This document shows positions 21,579 through 35,785 of a stretch of DNA of 64,000 nt, piece by piece (position 1 is the stretch's first letter; the number at the start of each line of letters is the position of its first letter). The notes beneath the pieces are model-generated. The model was not told the DNA's origin and ran no database searches. It saw nothing but the letters and a program-made list of their open reading frames with translations. The translations under genes were made by a program, and so were the position numbers. The DNA lies in contig SCUB01000023.1 of the NCBI GenBank assembly GCA_004297465.1, positions 309,878 through 373,877 on the forward strand, read 5' to 3'. Source of the DNA: Xanthobacteraceae bacterium (GTDB taxonomy: Bacteria; Pseudomonadota; Alphaproteobacteria; Rhizobiales; Xanthobacteraceae).

Positions 21579-23744
21579 ATGGCCAGCCGGTTTGTCGAAG
21601 TCCTCGCCGCGGTGGCGGTCGACCAGACCTATTCCTACCGCGTGCCGGACGGGCTCGCGGTGGCGGTCGGCGACGTGGTGACGGTGCCGCTGGGGGCGCG
21701 GGCCACAACGGCGGTGGTGTGGGCCGAGGCGACGCCCGAACCGCGCCTGCACAACCGCATCAAGGACATCGCCGGCCGGCTCGACGTGCCGCCGCTGCGC
21801 GAGGAATTGCGCGGCCTGATCGAATGGATGGCCGGCTACACGCTGGCCTCGCGCGGCATGGTGCTGCGCATGGCGCTGCAGCGCGGCGAACTCGGCCCCG
21901 AACGGGTGCGGGTCGGGGTGCGGGTAACGGGAGAAGCGCCCGCGCGCCTGACGCCGGCGCGCCGCCGCGTGCTCGCGGTGCTCGCCGACGGCCTGGTCCA
22001 CGCCAAGGCCGATGTCGTGCTGGAGGCGGGCGCCAGCGTCTCCGTGATCGACGGGCTCGTCGACGAGGGCACGCTGACGGCAACGCCGCTCAAGCCGTCC
22101 CCGCCCCCCGAGCCCGATCCCGGCTTCGGCGCGCCGGATTTCACCCCCGACCAGCAGCGCGCGGCGGAGGCGCTGCGCGCGATCGCCGCCGCCGATGCCT
22201 TCACGGTGGCGCTGATCGACGGTGTCACCGGCTCGGGCAAGACCGAGGTCTATTTCGAGGCCATCGCCGAGGCGCTGCGGCGCGGCCGCCAGGCGCTGAT
22301 CCTGATGCCGGAAATCGCGCTGACCGGTCAGTTCCTCGACCGCTTCGCGAAGCGGTTCGGCGCGCGCCCTATTGAATGGCATTCGGAACTGACGCCGCGC
22401 GCGCGGGCGCGCCACTGGACCATGGCGGCGTCGGGCGCGGCGCGCGTCGTGGTCGGCGCGCGCTCGGCGCTGTTCCTTCCTTACGCCGATCTTGGCCTGA
22501 TCGTCGTCGACGAGGAGCACGACGCCGCCTACAAGCAGGACGAGGGCGTGCATTATCACGCCCGCGACATGGCGGTGGTGCGCGGGCGCATCGCCAGGAT
22601 TCCGGTGGTGCTGGCCTCGGCGACGCCGTCGCTGGAGAGCGAGGTCAACGCGCGGCGCGGCCGCTACCAGCGTATCCACCTGCCGTCGCGGTTCGGCGGC
22701 GCGGCGCTGCCGCATATCGAGGCGATCGATCTGACGCGCGCGCCGCCGCCGCGCGGCCGCTATGTGTCGCCGCCTTTGGCCGAGGCGGTCGGCCATGCGA
22801 TCGCGCAGGGCGAGCAGGCGCTCCTGTTCCTCAACCGGCGCGGCTATGCGCCGCTCACATTGTGCCGCGCCTGCGGCCACCGCTTCGCCTGCTCAAGCTG
22901 CGACGCCTGGCTGGTCGATCACCGTTTCCGCGTCCGCCTGGTGTGCCATCACTGCGGCTTCTCGATGCCGCGGCCGAAGGCCTGTCCGCAATGCGGCGCG
23001 GAAGATTCGCTGGTGGCGTGCGGGCCCGGCGTCGAGCGGCTCGAGGAGGAGGCCGCCGCGCTGTTTCCCCAAGCGCGCATCCTGGTGCTGTCGAGCGACC
23101 GCATCGCCTCGATCGAGCAGATGCGCGAGGAACTGGGCGCGGTCGCCGAGGGCCGCGTCGACATCATCATCGGCACCCAGCTGGTCGCCAAGGGCCATCA
23201 CTTCCCGCGCCTCAACCTGGTCGGCGTGGTCGATGCCGATCTCGGCCTCGCCAACGGCGATCCGCGCGCCGCCGAACGCACCTTCCAACTGCTCAACCAG
23301 GTGATCGGCCGCGCCGGGCGCGAACGGACGCGCAGCGTCGGCTACCTGCAGACGCACCAACCGCAGCATCCGGTGATGAAGGCGCTCGTCGCCTGCGACC
23401 GCGAGGCCTTCTATGCCAGCGAGATCGCCGCGCGCGAGCGCACCGGCTATCCGCCGTTCGGCAGGCTGGCGAGCCTGATCGTGTCGGCCGGCGATCGGCC
23501 GACCGCGGAAGCTTACGCGCGGCGTCTGGCGGCGCTGGCCCCGTTTGCCGAAGCGGTGCGCGTGCTGGGGCCGGCCGAGGCGCCGCTCGCGGTGGTGCGC
23601 GGCCGCTTCCGCTTCCGCCTGCTCGCCAAGTCGCCGCGCGGCTTCGACCTGTCGGGCTGGCTGCGGCAATGGCTCGCGGCCGCGCCCCGGCCCAAGGGCA
23701 CGCTCAAGCTCGAGGTCGACGTCGACCCGCAGAGTTTTTTGTAA
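21579..23744 (+). CDS. priA: primosomal protein N' (replication restart helicase)
   Basis: A 721-residue PriA superfamily-2 helicase that reloads the replisome at collapsed forks. The N-terminal 3'-DNA-end-binding domain starts FVEVLAAVAVDQTYSYRVP. Walker A is DGVTGSGKTEVYF, Walker B/DEAH is VVDEEHDAAYKQ, then GARSALF. The zinc-binding insert has paired cysteines (LCRACGHRFACSSC and CHHCGF with CPQCG). The C-terminal helicase motifs IIGTQLVAKGHHFP and QVIGRAGRE are intact. It is divergent from xerC with a 101-base shared upstream region and converges on the SMR exporter gene nine bases away. Confidence 0.96.
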   Translation: MASRFVEVLAAVAVDQTYSYRVPDGLAVAVGDVVTVPLGARATTAVVWAEATPEPRLHNRIKDIAGRLDVPPLREELRGLIEWMAGYTLASRGMVLRMALQRGELGPERVRVGVRVTGEAPARLTPARRRVLAVLADGLVHAKADVVLEAGASVSVIDGLVDEGTLTATPLKPSPPPEPDPGFGAPDFTPDQQRAAEALRAIAAADAFTVALIDGVTGSGKTEVYFEAIAEALRRGRQALILMPEIALTGQFLDRFAKRFGARPIEWHSELTPRARARHWTMAASGAARVVVGARSALFLPYADLGLIVVDEEHDAAYKQDEGVHYHARDMAVVRGRIARIPVVLASATPSLESEVNARRGRYQRIHLPSRFGGAALPHIEAIDLTRAPPPRGRYVSPPLAEAVGHAIAQGEQALLFLNRRGYAPLTLCRACGHRFACSSCDAWLVDHRFRVRLVCHHCGFSMPRPKACPQCGAEDSLVACGPGVERLEEEAAALFPQARILVLSSDRIASIEQMREELGAVAEGRVDIIIGTQLVAKGHHFPRLNLVGVVDADLGLANGDPRAAERTFQLLNQVIGRAGRERTRSVGYLQTHQPQHPVMKALVACDREAFYASEIAARERTGYPPFGRLASLIVSAGDRPTAEAYARRLAALAPFAEAVRVLGPAEAPLAVVRGRFRFRLLAKSPRGFDLSGWLRQWLAAAPRPKGTLKLEVDVDPQSFL

Positions 23745-23753
23745 GAGCCGCCC

Positions 23754-24068
23754 TCAGCCCCACAGCTTGAGCCCGACGATGCCGGCCACGATCAGGCCGA
23801 TGCTGGCGAGCCGCAGCGCGGTGGCCGGTTCGTTGAACAGCCAGATGCCAAGCGCCGCGGTGCCGACGGCGCCGATGCCCGTCCATACCGCGTAGGCGGT
23901 GCCGACCGGCAGCGCGCGCAGCGCCAGCCCGAGCAGGATCACGCTCGCCGCCATGCTGGCCAGCGTGAACAGCGACGGCCATAGCCGGGAGAACCCCTCG
24001 GTGAATTTCAGGCCGATGGCCCAGCCCACCTCGAGGAGGCCGGCAATGAAGAGCAGCGTCCAGGCCAT
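23754..24068 (-). CDS. gdx: SMR-family guanidinium exporter Gdx (SugE type)
   Basis: A 104-residue four-helix small multidrug resistance protein. The invariant membrane glutamate is E13 in the Gdx-type motif [13 protein letters not shown], and [17 protein letters not shown] is the second signature separating Gdx/SugE from the multidrug-exporting Qac branch. Characterised members export guanidinium in exchange for protons as a dual-topology dimer. It is translated six bases after the reductase gene upstream and probably shares its transcript. I see no recognisable guanidine riboswitch in the short upstream regions, so induction by guanidine is not supported by sequence. Confidence 0.9.
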   Translation of the reverse strand: MAWTLLFIAGLLEVGWAIGLKFTEGFSRLWPSLFTLASMAASVILLGLALRALPVGTAYAVWTGIGAVGTAALGIWLFNEPATALRLASIGLIVAGIVGLKLWG

Positions 24069-24074
24069 GAGTGG

Positions 24075-24695
24075 TCAGCGCCGCAACAGCGCGAAGCCGA
24101 TGCCGGTGCCCAGCTTCTGCGCGGTGGCGAGCTTGATCCACAGCACCGCCAGCGGTTCGAGATAGCGGCTCATCGATAGCGCGCCGACGTCGACCGGCTC
24201 GAAGCCGAGGTCGGCGGCGAGCTTCATCACCGTTTCCTTGGCGCCGGCATCGTCGCCGGCCACCGGCATGACGAGCTGGCCGCCGGGATAGGTGCTGTCG
24301 GCCATGTTGTGGGCGCCGGTGGTGTTGAAGGCCTTGATGACATGGGCGCCGGGCGCCAGCCGGGCGATGGTCTCGGCCGCCGAATCGGTGTGGCCGACCG
24401 CGAGCGACATCTCCGGCGTCAGCGGATTGGTGGCGTCGACGACGATCCTGCCCTTGAGGGAACCGGCGTCCTTGAGCGCGGCCGGCACCGCGGCCCACGG
24501 CAGCGCGAGGACGACAACCTCGCCATGCCGGCCGGCGCCGGCGGCGTTGATCAGGCGCACGCCCTCGTCCTCGAGATCCTCGAAGTCGCGGCGGTTGGAG
24601 TCGCGCACCGCCAGCATCACGTTATGGCCTTGCTTGGCCCACGCTCCGGCGAGCGCCCGCCCGACATTGCCGGCCCCCAGAATGACAATATCCAT
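24075..24695 (-). CDS. NADPH-dependent F420 reductase-type dinucleotide-binding protein
   Basis: A 206-residue protein with an N-terminal Rossmann fold (MDIVILGAGNVGRALAG) and the F420-dependent NADP oxidoreductase-like core (KAFNTTGAHNM, VDATNPL). Many bacteria lacking F420 carry these as NADPH-binding proteins of undefined substrate. GGAG eight bases before the ATG at 24695 decides the start against one six codons earlier. It heads a two-gene transcript with gdx. A specific reaction cannot be assigned; a redox role is inferred from the nucleotide-binding loop. Confidence 0.8.
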   Translation of the reverse strand: MDIVILGAGNVGRALAGAWAKQGHNVMLAVRDSNRRDFEDLEDEGVRLINAAGAGRHGEVVVLALPWAAVPAALKDAGSLKGRIVVDATNPLTPEMSLAVGHTDSAAETIARLAPGAHVIKAFNTTGAHNMADSTYPGGQLVMPVAGDDAGAKETVMKLAADLGFEPVDVGALSMSRYLEPLAVLWIKLATAQKLGTGIGFALLRR

Positions 24696-24810
24696 GATCC
24701 ATCTCCGTGACACCGCAGGAGATGAACCTAGCAGATGCCGCGCGGCGGCAAGCTGCTCTGGATCAATATCGGTTCAGGGGGGCTGCAATGCCGGTGCGGG
24801 ACGGGTCGCG

Positions 24811-25266
24811 CTAGATCACTTCGGCGACGACGTGGCCGACGCCGCGGCTGGTCAGGCCGAGCACGCGGGCGGCGCCCGAAGACAGGTCGATGACCCGGCC
24901 GCGGATGAACGGGCCGCGATCGTTGACGGTGACGACGACACTGCGGCCCGAGCGCGGGTCGGTGACGCGCAGCTTGGTGCCGAACGGCAGCGTCCGGTGC
25001 GCCGCGGTCATGCCCTGGGGATTGAAGCGCTGGCCCGAGGCGGTCTTGTTGCCCGACTCGGAGCCGTAGAACGACGCCATCCCGGAAAAGGTATGGCCGG
25101 TATTGGCCGAGGCGTTGGCGTCGCGCCAGCTCTTGCGCGGGCCGGCTTCGGCCGAGGCCAGGGTGGTGGTGAAGCCGCCCAGGACGGCAAGGCACAGCAC
25201 AAGGGAGCGCTTGCCGGTTTTGGTGTAACCCCGGTTCCCCACGGGGCGAGTAAGATTCGTCAACAT
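24811..25266 (-). CDS. rlpA: RlpA-like septal ring lytic transglycosylase / double-psi beta-barrel protein
   Basis: About 151 residues: a signal peptide (RSLVLCLAVLGGFTTTLASAEA) followed by the DPBB domain with GMASFYG, GQRFNPQGMTAAHRTLPFGT and VNDRGPFIRGRVIDLS, the full RlpA signature. Such proteins bind or cleave denuded peptidoglycan at the septum. No C-terminal SPOR domain is present, so it is a short form. The ATG at 25266 was chosen because GGGGAAC stands just before it; an ATG at 25278 and a GTG at 25299 are alternatives that only lengthen the signal peptide. Its upstream region is the AT-rich gap shared with atpH. Confidence 0.85.
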   Translation of the reverse strand: MLTNLTRPVGNRGYTKTGKRSLVLCLAVLGGFTTTLASAEAGPRKSWRDANASANTGHTFSGMASFYGSESGNKTASGQRFNPQGMTAAHRTLPFGTKLRVTDPRSGRSVVVTVNDRGPFIRGRVIDLSSGAARVLGLTSRGVGHVVAEVI

Positions 25267-25922
25267 ATTGTTCCCCATTGTCAACGTAGTTCCATCCACA
25301 AACCGAGATGATGTCCCCGGTCACTCGAAGGCGCGGTGGATGGACGGACAATAAGGCGCAATAATGTCGACAAGGCACGATTTAGTGATGCTATTTAATA
25401 TTGTACGCAACGTATTTATATTGGATGTCAGTTCCATAATATTTGCGATGTGCCATATAGTATACTTATATATACTGTATTCGTAGATAGAATTACCTGA
25501 AGCCAAAGTGAAGCAACAAGCTTTCGCGGGATGCGGCTGCTCTGATCGCTTTGCGCTGCAGCATGCGCGGCCCGCGCGCGGGGCACGGCGCGCCCTCAAC
25601 CGAGTTCGGCTGGGTCAGTTTCGCGGCGATAGGCCGCCAGCAGCGTTTTTGCACCAACCGGGTGGGGCTCCGGCGATGCCGATGTGGCTCGGGGTCTGGC
25701 GCGGCCGGACCCGTGACGGCGGTCAAATCGAAGCAATTGTCATCTATGGCCCAGCACCGCGTTGCACCGGGGCGGTCCATGTGTTAGCAAACGCCCGATT
25801 TCACCGGGTTTGGGGGCTTCAAGGCCGGTGAAAACTCAAAGTTCAGATTGAATCCCAAGGTGTTATAGCCGCTTCCCAGCGACGTTTTTCCTTGCGGGTT
25901 CGACAGCCAAAAGAGCGCACGC
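25267..25922. other. 656-base gene-free gap with an AT-rich core
   Basis: No convincing gene lies between rlpA and atpH. Bases 25381-25500 hold only about 35 G+C in 120 (roughly 29%), in sharp contrast to the surrounding two-thirds G+C. This core includes the inverted repeat AGTATA-CTTATA-TATACT (25459-25476). Short open frames of up to about 100 codons cross the gap on both strands but lack ribosome sites and coding character. The right part should carry the atp promoter; TTCAGA-16 bases-TATAGC at 25842-25869 is a weak candidate. Confidence 0.6.
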
Positions 25923-28012
<2,090 letters not shown>

Positions 28013-28016
28013 CGGA

Positions 28017-28090
28017 CGTCATGGCCGGGCCCGTCCCGGCCATCCTCACGGATTGGGCTCAAGTGCCCGGCATCAAGGCCGGGCACGATG
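28017..28090 (+). repeat. palindromic dispersed element between atpA and atpG
   Basis: Two stem-loops fill the atpA-atpG gap: ATGGCCGGG-CCCGT-CCCGGCCAT (28021-28043) and GTGCCCGGC-ATCAAG-GCCGGGCAC (28063-28086). The left end reads CGTCATGGCCGGG and the right end GCACGATGAAGG, like other copies in the window. Confidence 0.75.
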
Positions 28091-28112
28091 AAGGAAGAGA
28101 AGACTAGGTTCG

Positions 28113-28988
28113 ATGGCTTCCCTCAAGGACATGCGGGTCCGCATCGCCGCCACCAAGGCGACGCAGAAGATCACCAAGGCCATGCAGATGGTCGCGGCCA
28201 GCAAGCTGCGCCGCGCCCAGGCCGCGGCGGAAGCGGCGCGCCCCTATGCCGAGCGCATGGGCAAGGTGCTGGCCAACATCGCCGGCGCGGCGAGCGGCGG
28301 CACCAGCGATCTCAAGCTGCTGACCGGCACCGGCCGCGATCAGGTGCATCTCCTGCTGGTGTGCACCGGCGAGCGCGGCCTGTGCGGTCCGTTCAACACC
28401 GCGATCGTGCGCGCCGCGCGCGAGAGGGCGTTTGCCCTGATGAACCAGGGCAAGGAAGTCAAGATCCTCTGCGTCGGCCGCAAGGGCTTCGAGCAGCTGC
28501 GCCGCAATTTTGAAAAGCAGATCATCGAGGTGGTCGAGCTGCGCTCGGTGCGCCAGCTCGGCTTCGAACACGCCGACGCCATCGCCCGCAAGGTGATCGC
28601 GCTGTTCGAGGCCGGCGGCTTCGACATCTGCACGATGTTCTATTCGCGCTTCAAGTCGGTGATCGCGCAGGTGCCGACCGCGACGCAGATCATTCCGCCG
28701 GTGCTGGAGGCCGCCGACACCGGCGCCGCCACGCTGCCCTATGAATACGAGCCGGCCGAGGACGAGATTCTCGCCGACCTGCTGCCGCGCAACCTCGCGG
28801 TGCAGATCTTCCGCGCGCTCCTTGAGAACAACGCCTCGTTCTATGGCGCGCAGATGACCGCGATGGACAACGCCACGCGTAACGCCGGCGACATGATCCG
28901 CAAGCAGACCATCACATACAACCGAACCCGGCAGGCGATGATTACGAAGGAACTCATCGAAATCATCTCCGGCGCCGAGGCGCTGTAA
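28113..28988 (+). CDS. atpG: ATP synthase F1 subunit gamma
   Basis: A 291-residue gamma subunit, the rotating central shaft. The N-terminal coiled-coil helix [20 protein letters not shown] and the C-terminal helix [20 protein letters not shown] plus [12 protein letters not shown] are both intact, and the middle domain contains [10 protein letters not shown]. The ATG at 28113 follows a purine-rich AAGGAAGAGAAG that borders the upstream repeat element. The gene is 30 bases ahead of atpD. Confidence 0.97.
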   Translation: MASLKDMRVRIAATKATQKITKAMQMVAASKLRRAQAAAEAARPYAERMGKVLANIAGAASGGTSDLKLLTGTGRDQVHLLLVCTGERGLCGPFNTAIVRAARERAFALMNQGKEVKILCVGRKGFEQLRRNFEKQIIEVVELRSVRQLGFEHADAIARKVIALFEAGGFDICTMFYSRFKSVIAQVPTATQIIPPVLEAADTGAATLPYEYEPAEDEILADLLPRNLAVQIFRALLENNASFYGAQMTAMDNATRNAGDMIRKQTITYNRTRQAMITKELIEIISGAEAL

Positions 28989-30446
<1,458 letters not shown>

Positions 30447-30455
30447 CCCTTGCAA

Positions 30456-30539
30456 TCGTCATTGCCGGGCCTGGGCCCGGCAATCCATCCGGCATGTTGA
30501 AATGATGGACCCGCGGATCAAGTCCCGCGGGTGACAACG
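30456..30539 (+). repeat. palindromic dispersed element between atpD and atpC
   Basis: The 107-base atpD-atpC gap contains ATTGCCGGGC-CTGG-GCCCGGCAAT (30461-30484) and ACCCGCGG-ATCAAGTC-CCGCGGGT (30509-30532), flanked by TCGTCAT at the left and GTGACAACGA at the right. It belongs to the same family as the elements at 17.0, 28.0, 55.8 and 63.5 kb. Confidence 0.75.
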
Positions 30540-30553
30540 AAAGAGCGGATACC

Positions 30554-30964
30554 ATGGCGACGTTCCATTTCGATCTCGTCTCTCCCGAAAAGATCGCCTT
30601 CTCCGGCGAGGTCGAGCAGGTCGACGTCCCCGGCGCCGAGGGCGATTTCGGCGTCATGGCCGGGCATGCGCCGATGATCGCCACCGTGCGCCCCGGCCTG
30701 CTCACCATCACCTCCAACGGCAGGCAGGAGCGGCTCGCGGTGCTCGGCGGCCTGGCCGAGATCACGGCCAGCGGGCTGACCGTGCTGGCCGTGGTCGCCA
30801 CCTCGCTCGCCGAGTTCGACCGCGCCGTGCTGGCGCGCCAGATCGCCGAGATGGAAGCGGCCATCGCCAAGATCGAGCCGGGCTCGGCGCTCGACCGCGA
30901 GATCGAGCGGCTCGACCATTTCCGCACGCTGCAGATGCAGCTCAACGCCACCGCGATGCACTAA
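30554..30964 (+). CDS. atpC: ATP synthase F1 subunit epsilon
   Basis: A 136-residue epsilon subunit. The beta-sandwich domain has [20 protein letters not shown] and [18 protein letters not shown], the standard signature; the C-terminal helical arm that inhibits ATP hydrolysis is present but short (residues about 90-130). It is the last gene of the operon and is followed by a bidirectional-type hairpin. The ATG at 30554 is 13 bases from a purine stretch AAAGAGCGG. Confidence 0.95.
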   Translation: MATFHFDLVSPEKIAFSGEVEQVDVPGAEGDFGVMAGHAPMIATVRPGLLTITSNGRQERLAVLGGLAEITASGLTVLAVVATSLAEFDRAVLARQIAEMEAAIAKIEPGSALDREIERLDHFRTLQMQLNATAMH

Positions 30965-31010
30965 GACCGCGATCGCGGCACAGCGGACGCCATCTTTTTT
31001 TACGATTCGC

Positions 31011-31043
31011 AAAAAGGGCCTGGTCCATTGGACCGGCCCTTTG
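31011..31043. terminator. bidirectional hairpin between atpC and rppH
   Basis: AAAGGGCC(T)GGTCC (31013-31026) pairs with GGACCGGCCCTTT (31030-31042), a long GC-rich stem with one bulged T. The minus strand ends in TTTTT, so it can stop rppH transcripts, and the plus strand has TTT, so it probably also ends the atp operon. Confidence 0.75.
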
Positions 31044-31092
31044 CTCGTTGTGGCCCTTGGTTCGCCGCGGCCACTGCTCGCTGTGGCCCTTG
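31043..31092. repeat. 33-base-period imperfect tandem repeat
   Basis: GCTCGTTGTGGCCCTTG at 31043-31059 recurs as GCTCGCTGTGGCCCTTG at 31076-31092 (16 of 17 identical), with a GC-rich spacer. It lies in the non-coding gap after the terminator. No function is evident. Confidence 0.6.
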
Positions 31093-31105
31093 CCGCGGCG
31101 GAAAA

Positions 31106-31609
31106 TCAGTTGCCGGCGAGATGGGCGAACTCCGCGACGATGCGCTGGTAGACCGGTCGCTTGAACGGAATGATGAGGCCCGGCAGGTTGCGCATCGGCT
31201 CCCAGCGCCAGGCGACGAATTCTGGTTTGTGGCCGTCGCCGGGGCTGGCGACGTTGATCTCGGAGTCGGCGCCGGTGAAGCGCGCCGCGAACCATTTCTG
31301 CGTCTGGCCGCGATAGCGGCCCTTCCAGGCCCGTCCGGCCACGGTGCGCGGAATGTCATAGGTCAGCCATTCGGCGACCTCGCCAAGCTTTTCCACCGAG
31401 CGCACGCTGGTCTCCTCGAACAGCTCGCGGCGCGCGGCTTCCCAGGCGTCCTCGCCGGGATCGATGCCGCCCTGCGGCATCTGCCAGACATGCTCCTCGT
31501 CGACATGCTCGGGGCCGCCGATGCGGCGGCCGATGAACACGCGTCCAGTGGGGTTGATCAGCATCACCCCGACGCAGGGGCGGTAAGGCAGGTCGTCGTA
31601 ACGCGGCAT
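31106..31609 (-). CDS. rppH: RNA 5'-pyrophosphohydrolase (Nudix)
   Basis: A 167-residue RppH/NudH. The Nudix box [21 protein letters not shown] binds magnesium, and the flanking [20 protein letters not shown] and KWFAARF segments are RppH-specific. It removes pyrophosphate from the 5' end of mRNA or dinucleoside polyphosphates, exposing transcripts to RNase E. It stands at the 3' end of a long series of minus-strand housekeeping genes and is 77 bases from the polysaccharide-deacetylase-like gene upstream. Confidence 0.95.
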   Translation of the reverse strand: MPRYDDLPYRPCVGVMLINPTGRVFIGRRIGGPEHVDEEHVWQMPQGGIDPGEDAWEAARRELFEETSVRSVEKLGEVAEWLTYDIPRTVAGRAWKGRYRGQTQKWFAARFTGADSEINVASPGDGHKPEFVAWRWEPMRNLPGLIIPFKRPVYQRIVAEFAHLAGN

Positions 31610-31686
31610 GCTCGCTTGTTCTCCAGCGCCGCGAAAATCCGTTTCGACCGGCGTCGAAGCGGGGGGCGCGCGCCCGCGGCGAAAGC

Positions 31687-32877
31687 TCAGTTTGATTTGG
31701 CCTTGGCGGCCACCGCCGTCAATGGCGCCAGGACGATGCCGCGGCTTTCCAGTCCGCGCGCCCAGGCCGCGATGCGTTCGATCGAAACCGGCAGCGCGCT
31801 GGCCATGCCGATGGCGGCGCCGCGCTGGCGGGCGAGGGCTTCGAGACGGGAGAGCGCGCGGTCGATCTCGGCCGCGGTCGGCACGGTGTCGATGGCGAGG
31901 TCGGTCCTGGCGTGCGTCATCGCCTGCGCGTCGGCGACCGAACCGGCGACCGAGCGCGGATTGCCGCCGTCGTCGAGATAGATCAGGCCGCGCTTGCCGG
32001 CCTCGCGCACGATCGGCGCCATCGCCGCTTCGGTGGCGGCAAAGCGCGCGCCCATGTAGCTGGCGATGCCGACATAGCCCTGGAACCGGCTCATGTGCCA
32101 GTACATGCGGTCGATGTTCTGCGCCGGGGTGAGCGAGGTCAGCAGCGTCTGCGGACCCGGATCGTTGTCGGGATAGTCGAACGGCTCCATCGGAACCTGC
32201 AGCAGCACCTCGTGGCCGCTCCCGCGCGCGCGCTCGACATATTTGCCGAGTTCGGTGCCGTAGGGCGTGAACGCAAGCGTCACCGCGCCGGGCAGCCGGG
32301 CCAGCGCATCGTTGGTTTTGGCCGTGCCGAGCCCGAGGCCGGCCACGATCAGGCTGATGCTGGGCGTCGCCGCGACGCGGGCGCGGTCGGCATCGGTGCC
32401 GGCGGCGTAGGCTTGCATGGGTTTGAGTCCGTCGGCGGCGATGACCGGGATGGCGCCATGGCGCGAGGATTCAAGCAGCTGCTGGGGGATCGACGCCGGT
32501 GGCGCGGCCGCGCCCTTGCCGGCATCGGGGATCACGACGTCGCGCCGCGCGCCGCTGGAGCCGTCGATGATGGTGATGGTCTTCTGGTCCGGCGTGCCCG
32601 CCGGCGCGGCCGGGCCGGCTTGGGCGGGCGGGCTGGCTTGGACGGGCGGGCTGGCTTGAGGTTTCGCGTTCTCGGCGGGGAGTTTCGCGCGATCGATGAC
32701 GATGCGGGCGACCGGCTCGCCGCCGAACGGATTGCTGTTGAACAGCGCGAAGCCGGCGAAGCTTGCGAGGAACAGCCCCAGCGCGCCGGCAACGGCCTGC
32801 GGCGCGGTGAACGGCAGCCTGATGCGCCGCGTTACCGCCCGCCGCTTGAGGGGGGTGCTCAGATCGTCCGCCGTCAC
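31687..32877 (-). CDS. divergent polysaccharide deacetylase family protein (YibQ/DUF610)
   Basis: About 396 residues. An N-terminal cytoplasmic tail (about 20-30 residues, basic) precedes one membrane helix ([19 protein letters not shown]), a Pro/Ala-rich linker with repeated QASPPVQ units (about 70-100), and a C-terminal divergent polysaccharide deacetylase barrel with [39 protein letters not shown] and [12 protein letters not shown]. YibQ-type proteins are periplasmic, membrane-anchored and of undetermined substrate; the position beside ctpA and envC suggests peptidoglycan work. The GTG at 32877 is chosen for its GGGAA site; a GTG at 32883 or an ATG at 32952 are alternatives. Confidence 0.82.
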   Translation of the reverse strand: MTADDLSTPLKRRAVTRRIRLPFTAPQAVAGALGLFLASFAGFALFNSNPFGGEPVARIVIDRAKLPAENAKPQASPPVQASPPAQAGPAAPAGTPDQKTITIIDGSSGARRDVVIPDAGKGAAAPPASIPQQLLESSRHGAIPVIAADGLKPMQAYAAGTDADRARVAATPSISLIVAGLGLGTAKTNDALARLPGAVTLAFTPYGTELGKYVERARGSGHEVLLQVPMEPFDYPDNDPGPQTLLTSLTPAQNIDRMYWHMSRFQGYVGIASYMGARFAATEAAMAPIVREAGKRGLIYLDDGGNPRSVAGSVADAQAMTHARTDLAIDTVPTAAEIDRALSRLEALARQRGAAIGMASALPVSIERIAAWARGLESRGIVLAPLTAVAAKAKSN

Positions 32878-33022
32878 ATGCACTTCCCGCGCAAGGCCAG
32901 TTGGGCCATTTTTGCGAATCAATCGGCGCACTTTACCACGGCGGGCAACCACCTCGGATCAATCGGCGTCGGCGCCCACGGCTTTTCGGAACGCCCCGGC
33001 CCAAGAAAACGCATGTTCCAAG

Positions 33023-33053
33023 AAAAAGGCCGGCTTGCGCAATCAAGCCGGCC
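33023..33053 (-). terminator. rho-independent terminator after ctpA
   Basis: GGCCGGCTTG (33028-33037) pairs perfectly with CAAGCCGGCC (33044-33053) over a six-base loop. On the minus strand the stem is followed by TTTTT (33027-33023). It lies 32 bases beyond the ctpA stop and probably ends the rlmH-envC-ctpA transcript. Confidence 0.88.
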
Positions 33054-33084
33054 CCTGGATTCTTCCGGACTGAAAAGTCCGCGA

Positions 33085-34424
<1,340 letters not shown>

Positions 34425-34425
<1 letters not shown>

Positions 34426-35783
34426 TATCCGCGAACCTTTTCGCCTTCACCCGACGCCCACCATGGGCGTGAATCGATGGGGGTGCCGTCCTTGCGGAAC
34501 TCGATATAGAGCACCGGCTGCTCTGGCGCCGTTGCCAACAGGGCGGCCACCTGGGATGTCGTCCCCATGGTGGCGACCGGCTCACCGGTCAGCACGAACT
34601 GACCGATGTTGACCGATATCCGGTCCATGCCCGCAAGCAGGACATGATACCCGCCGCCGGCATTGAGGATCAAGAGCTGACCATAGCTGCGAAACGGGCC
34701 TGCGTACACAACCCAGCCATCACAAGGGGTTGTGATCTGGGCGCCGGCGCGGGTCGCGATCGAGATACCTTTGGCGGCGCCACCGGCGCCGTTGGATGCG
34801 CCGAATTCGCGGATTTTCGTGCCGTTGACCGGCAGCGCCAGCAGCCCCCGGGCGGCGGCAAACGCGATCGCGGGGGTCATCCGGCCGGGATCCTTGAGCG
34901 CGGCGAGATTGGGTTTACCGTTAACGGCGGGCGGCGCGCGGCTGGCGGCCTCGGCGGCCTTGGCCGCGCTTCTCAGGTCGGCCTCCATTTTCGCGATCAG
35001 CTCCTGCAGATTGTCGGCCTCGCGCGCCAGCGCGGTGGCGCGCCGGTGCTCGGCGTCGAGTTCTTTCTCGGCCTCGGTCTGGCGCGACTGGCGCTCGTCG
35101 ATCAGGGCGGAAAGCTGCGCGCGGTCGGTGGCGAGGCGATCGCGGTCGGCGGCGAGACGGTCGCGCTCGGCGGCGATCGCCGTCTTCAGTTCCGTCAGTT
35201 TGGTGAGATCCTTGACCAGCAGGTCGGCGCGCGCCCGCATCTCCGGCACCACGGCGCCCAGCAACAGCGCCGAGCGCAGCGACTGGAGCGCATCCTCGGG
35301 GCGCACCAGGAGCGCCGGCGGAGCGCGGCGGCCGACCCGCTGCAGCGCCGCCAGCACTTCGACGATCTCGCCGCGCCGGGATTCGAGCGTGGCGCGCACG
35401 CGGCTCTCGCGCGCGTCGAGCGGCTTGAGCCGGGCCTCGGTCTCGCCGATCTTGGTTTCGACCATGCGCACGGCGGAGGCCATGTCGATCAGCCGCTTGT
35501 TGAGTCTGGCGCGGTCCTCGCCGATGGCGGCGATGTCGGCCTTGAGTTTCTTCTCGCGCTCGGCGGCATCGCGCTGACTGGCGCGCGCGGCTTCGAGTTC
35601 CTGTTCGTGCTGCTTGAGGGCCTCATTGCCGGGCGGCGCGGCGGTGGGCTGCGCGGCGGTGGGCTGCGCGATCTGCGCGCCGACGGCGCGCGGCACGGTC
35701 AGGACGCAGGCGAGCGCCAGCGCCGTCACGACGTGTCGTGCCGCGCGGCGCGCTGGGTTCGTGTCGTCCGACATGCCGTCCAT
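34425..35783 (-). CDS. envC: murein hydrolase activator EnvC-like (degenerate M23/LytM)
   Basis: A 452-residue exported protein with a signal peptide (HVVTALALACVLTVPRAVGA), a long coiled coil from about residue 50 to 260 rich in Arg/Glu/Ala heptads, and a C-terminal LytM domain (KGISIATRAGAQITTPCDGW ... YHVLLAGM). The zinc-binding histidines of active M23 peptidases are missing at the expected HxxxD and HxH places, so it should activate amidases and not hydrolyse peptidoglycan itself. It is translationally coupled to ctpA. The ATG at 35783 lies three bases from the rlmH stop; an ATG three codons in is an equal alternative. Confidence 0.92.
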
Positions 35784-35785
35784 TG

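Noticed and set aside
25321..25599. 92-codon minus-strand frame in the AT-rich gap, with a 38-residue part starting MELTSNINTL
   Set aside because: No ribosome site, no similarity that I recognise, and it spans the composition boundary; kept only as part of the non-coding gap description.
31043..31092. CRISPR-like array
   Set aside because: Only two imperfect 17-base units with 33-base period, no further repeats and no cas genes in the window.
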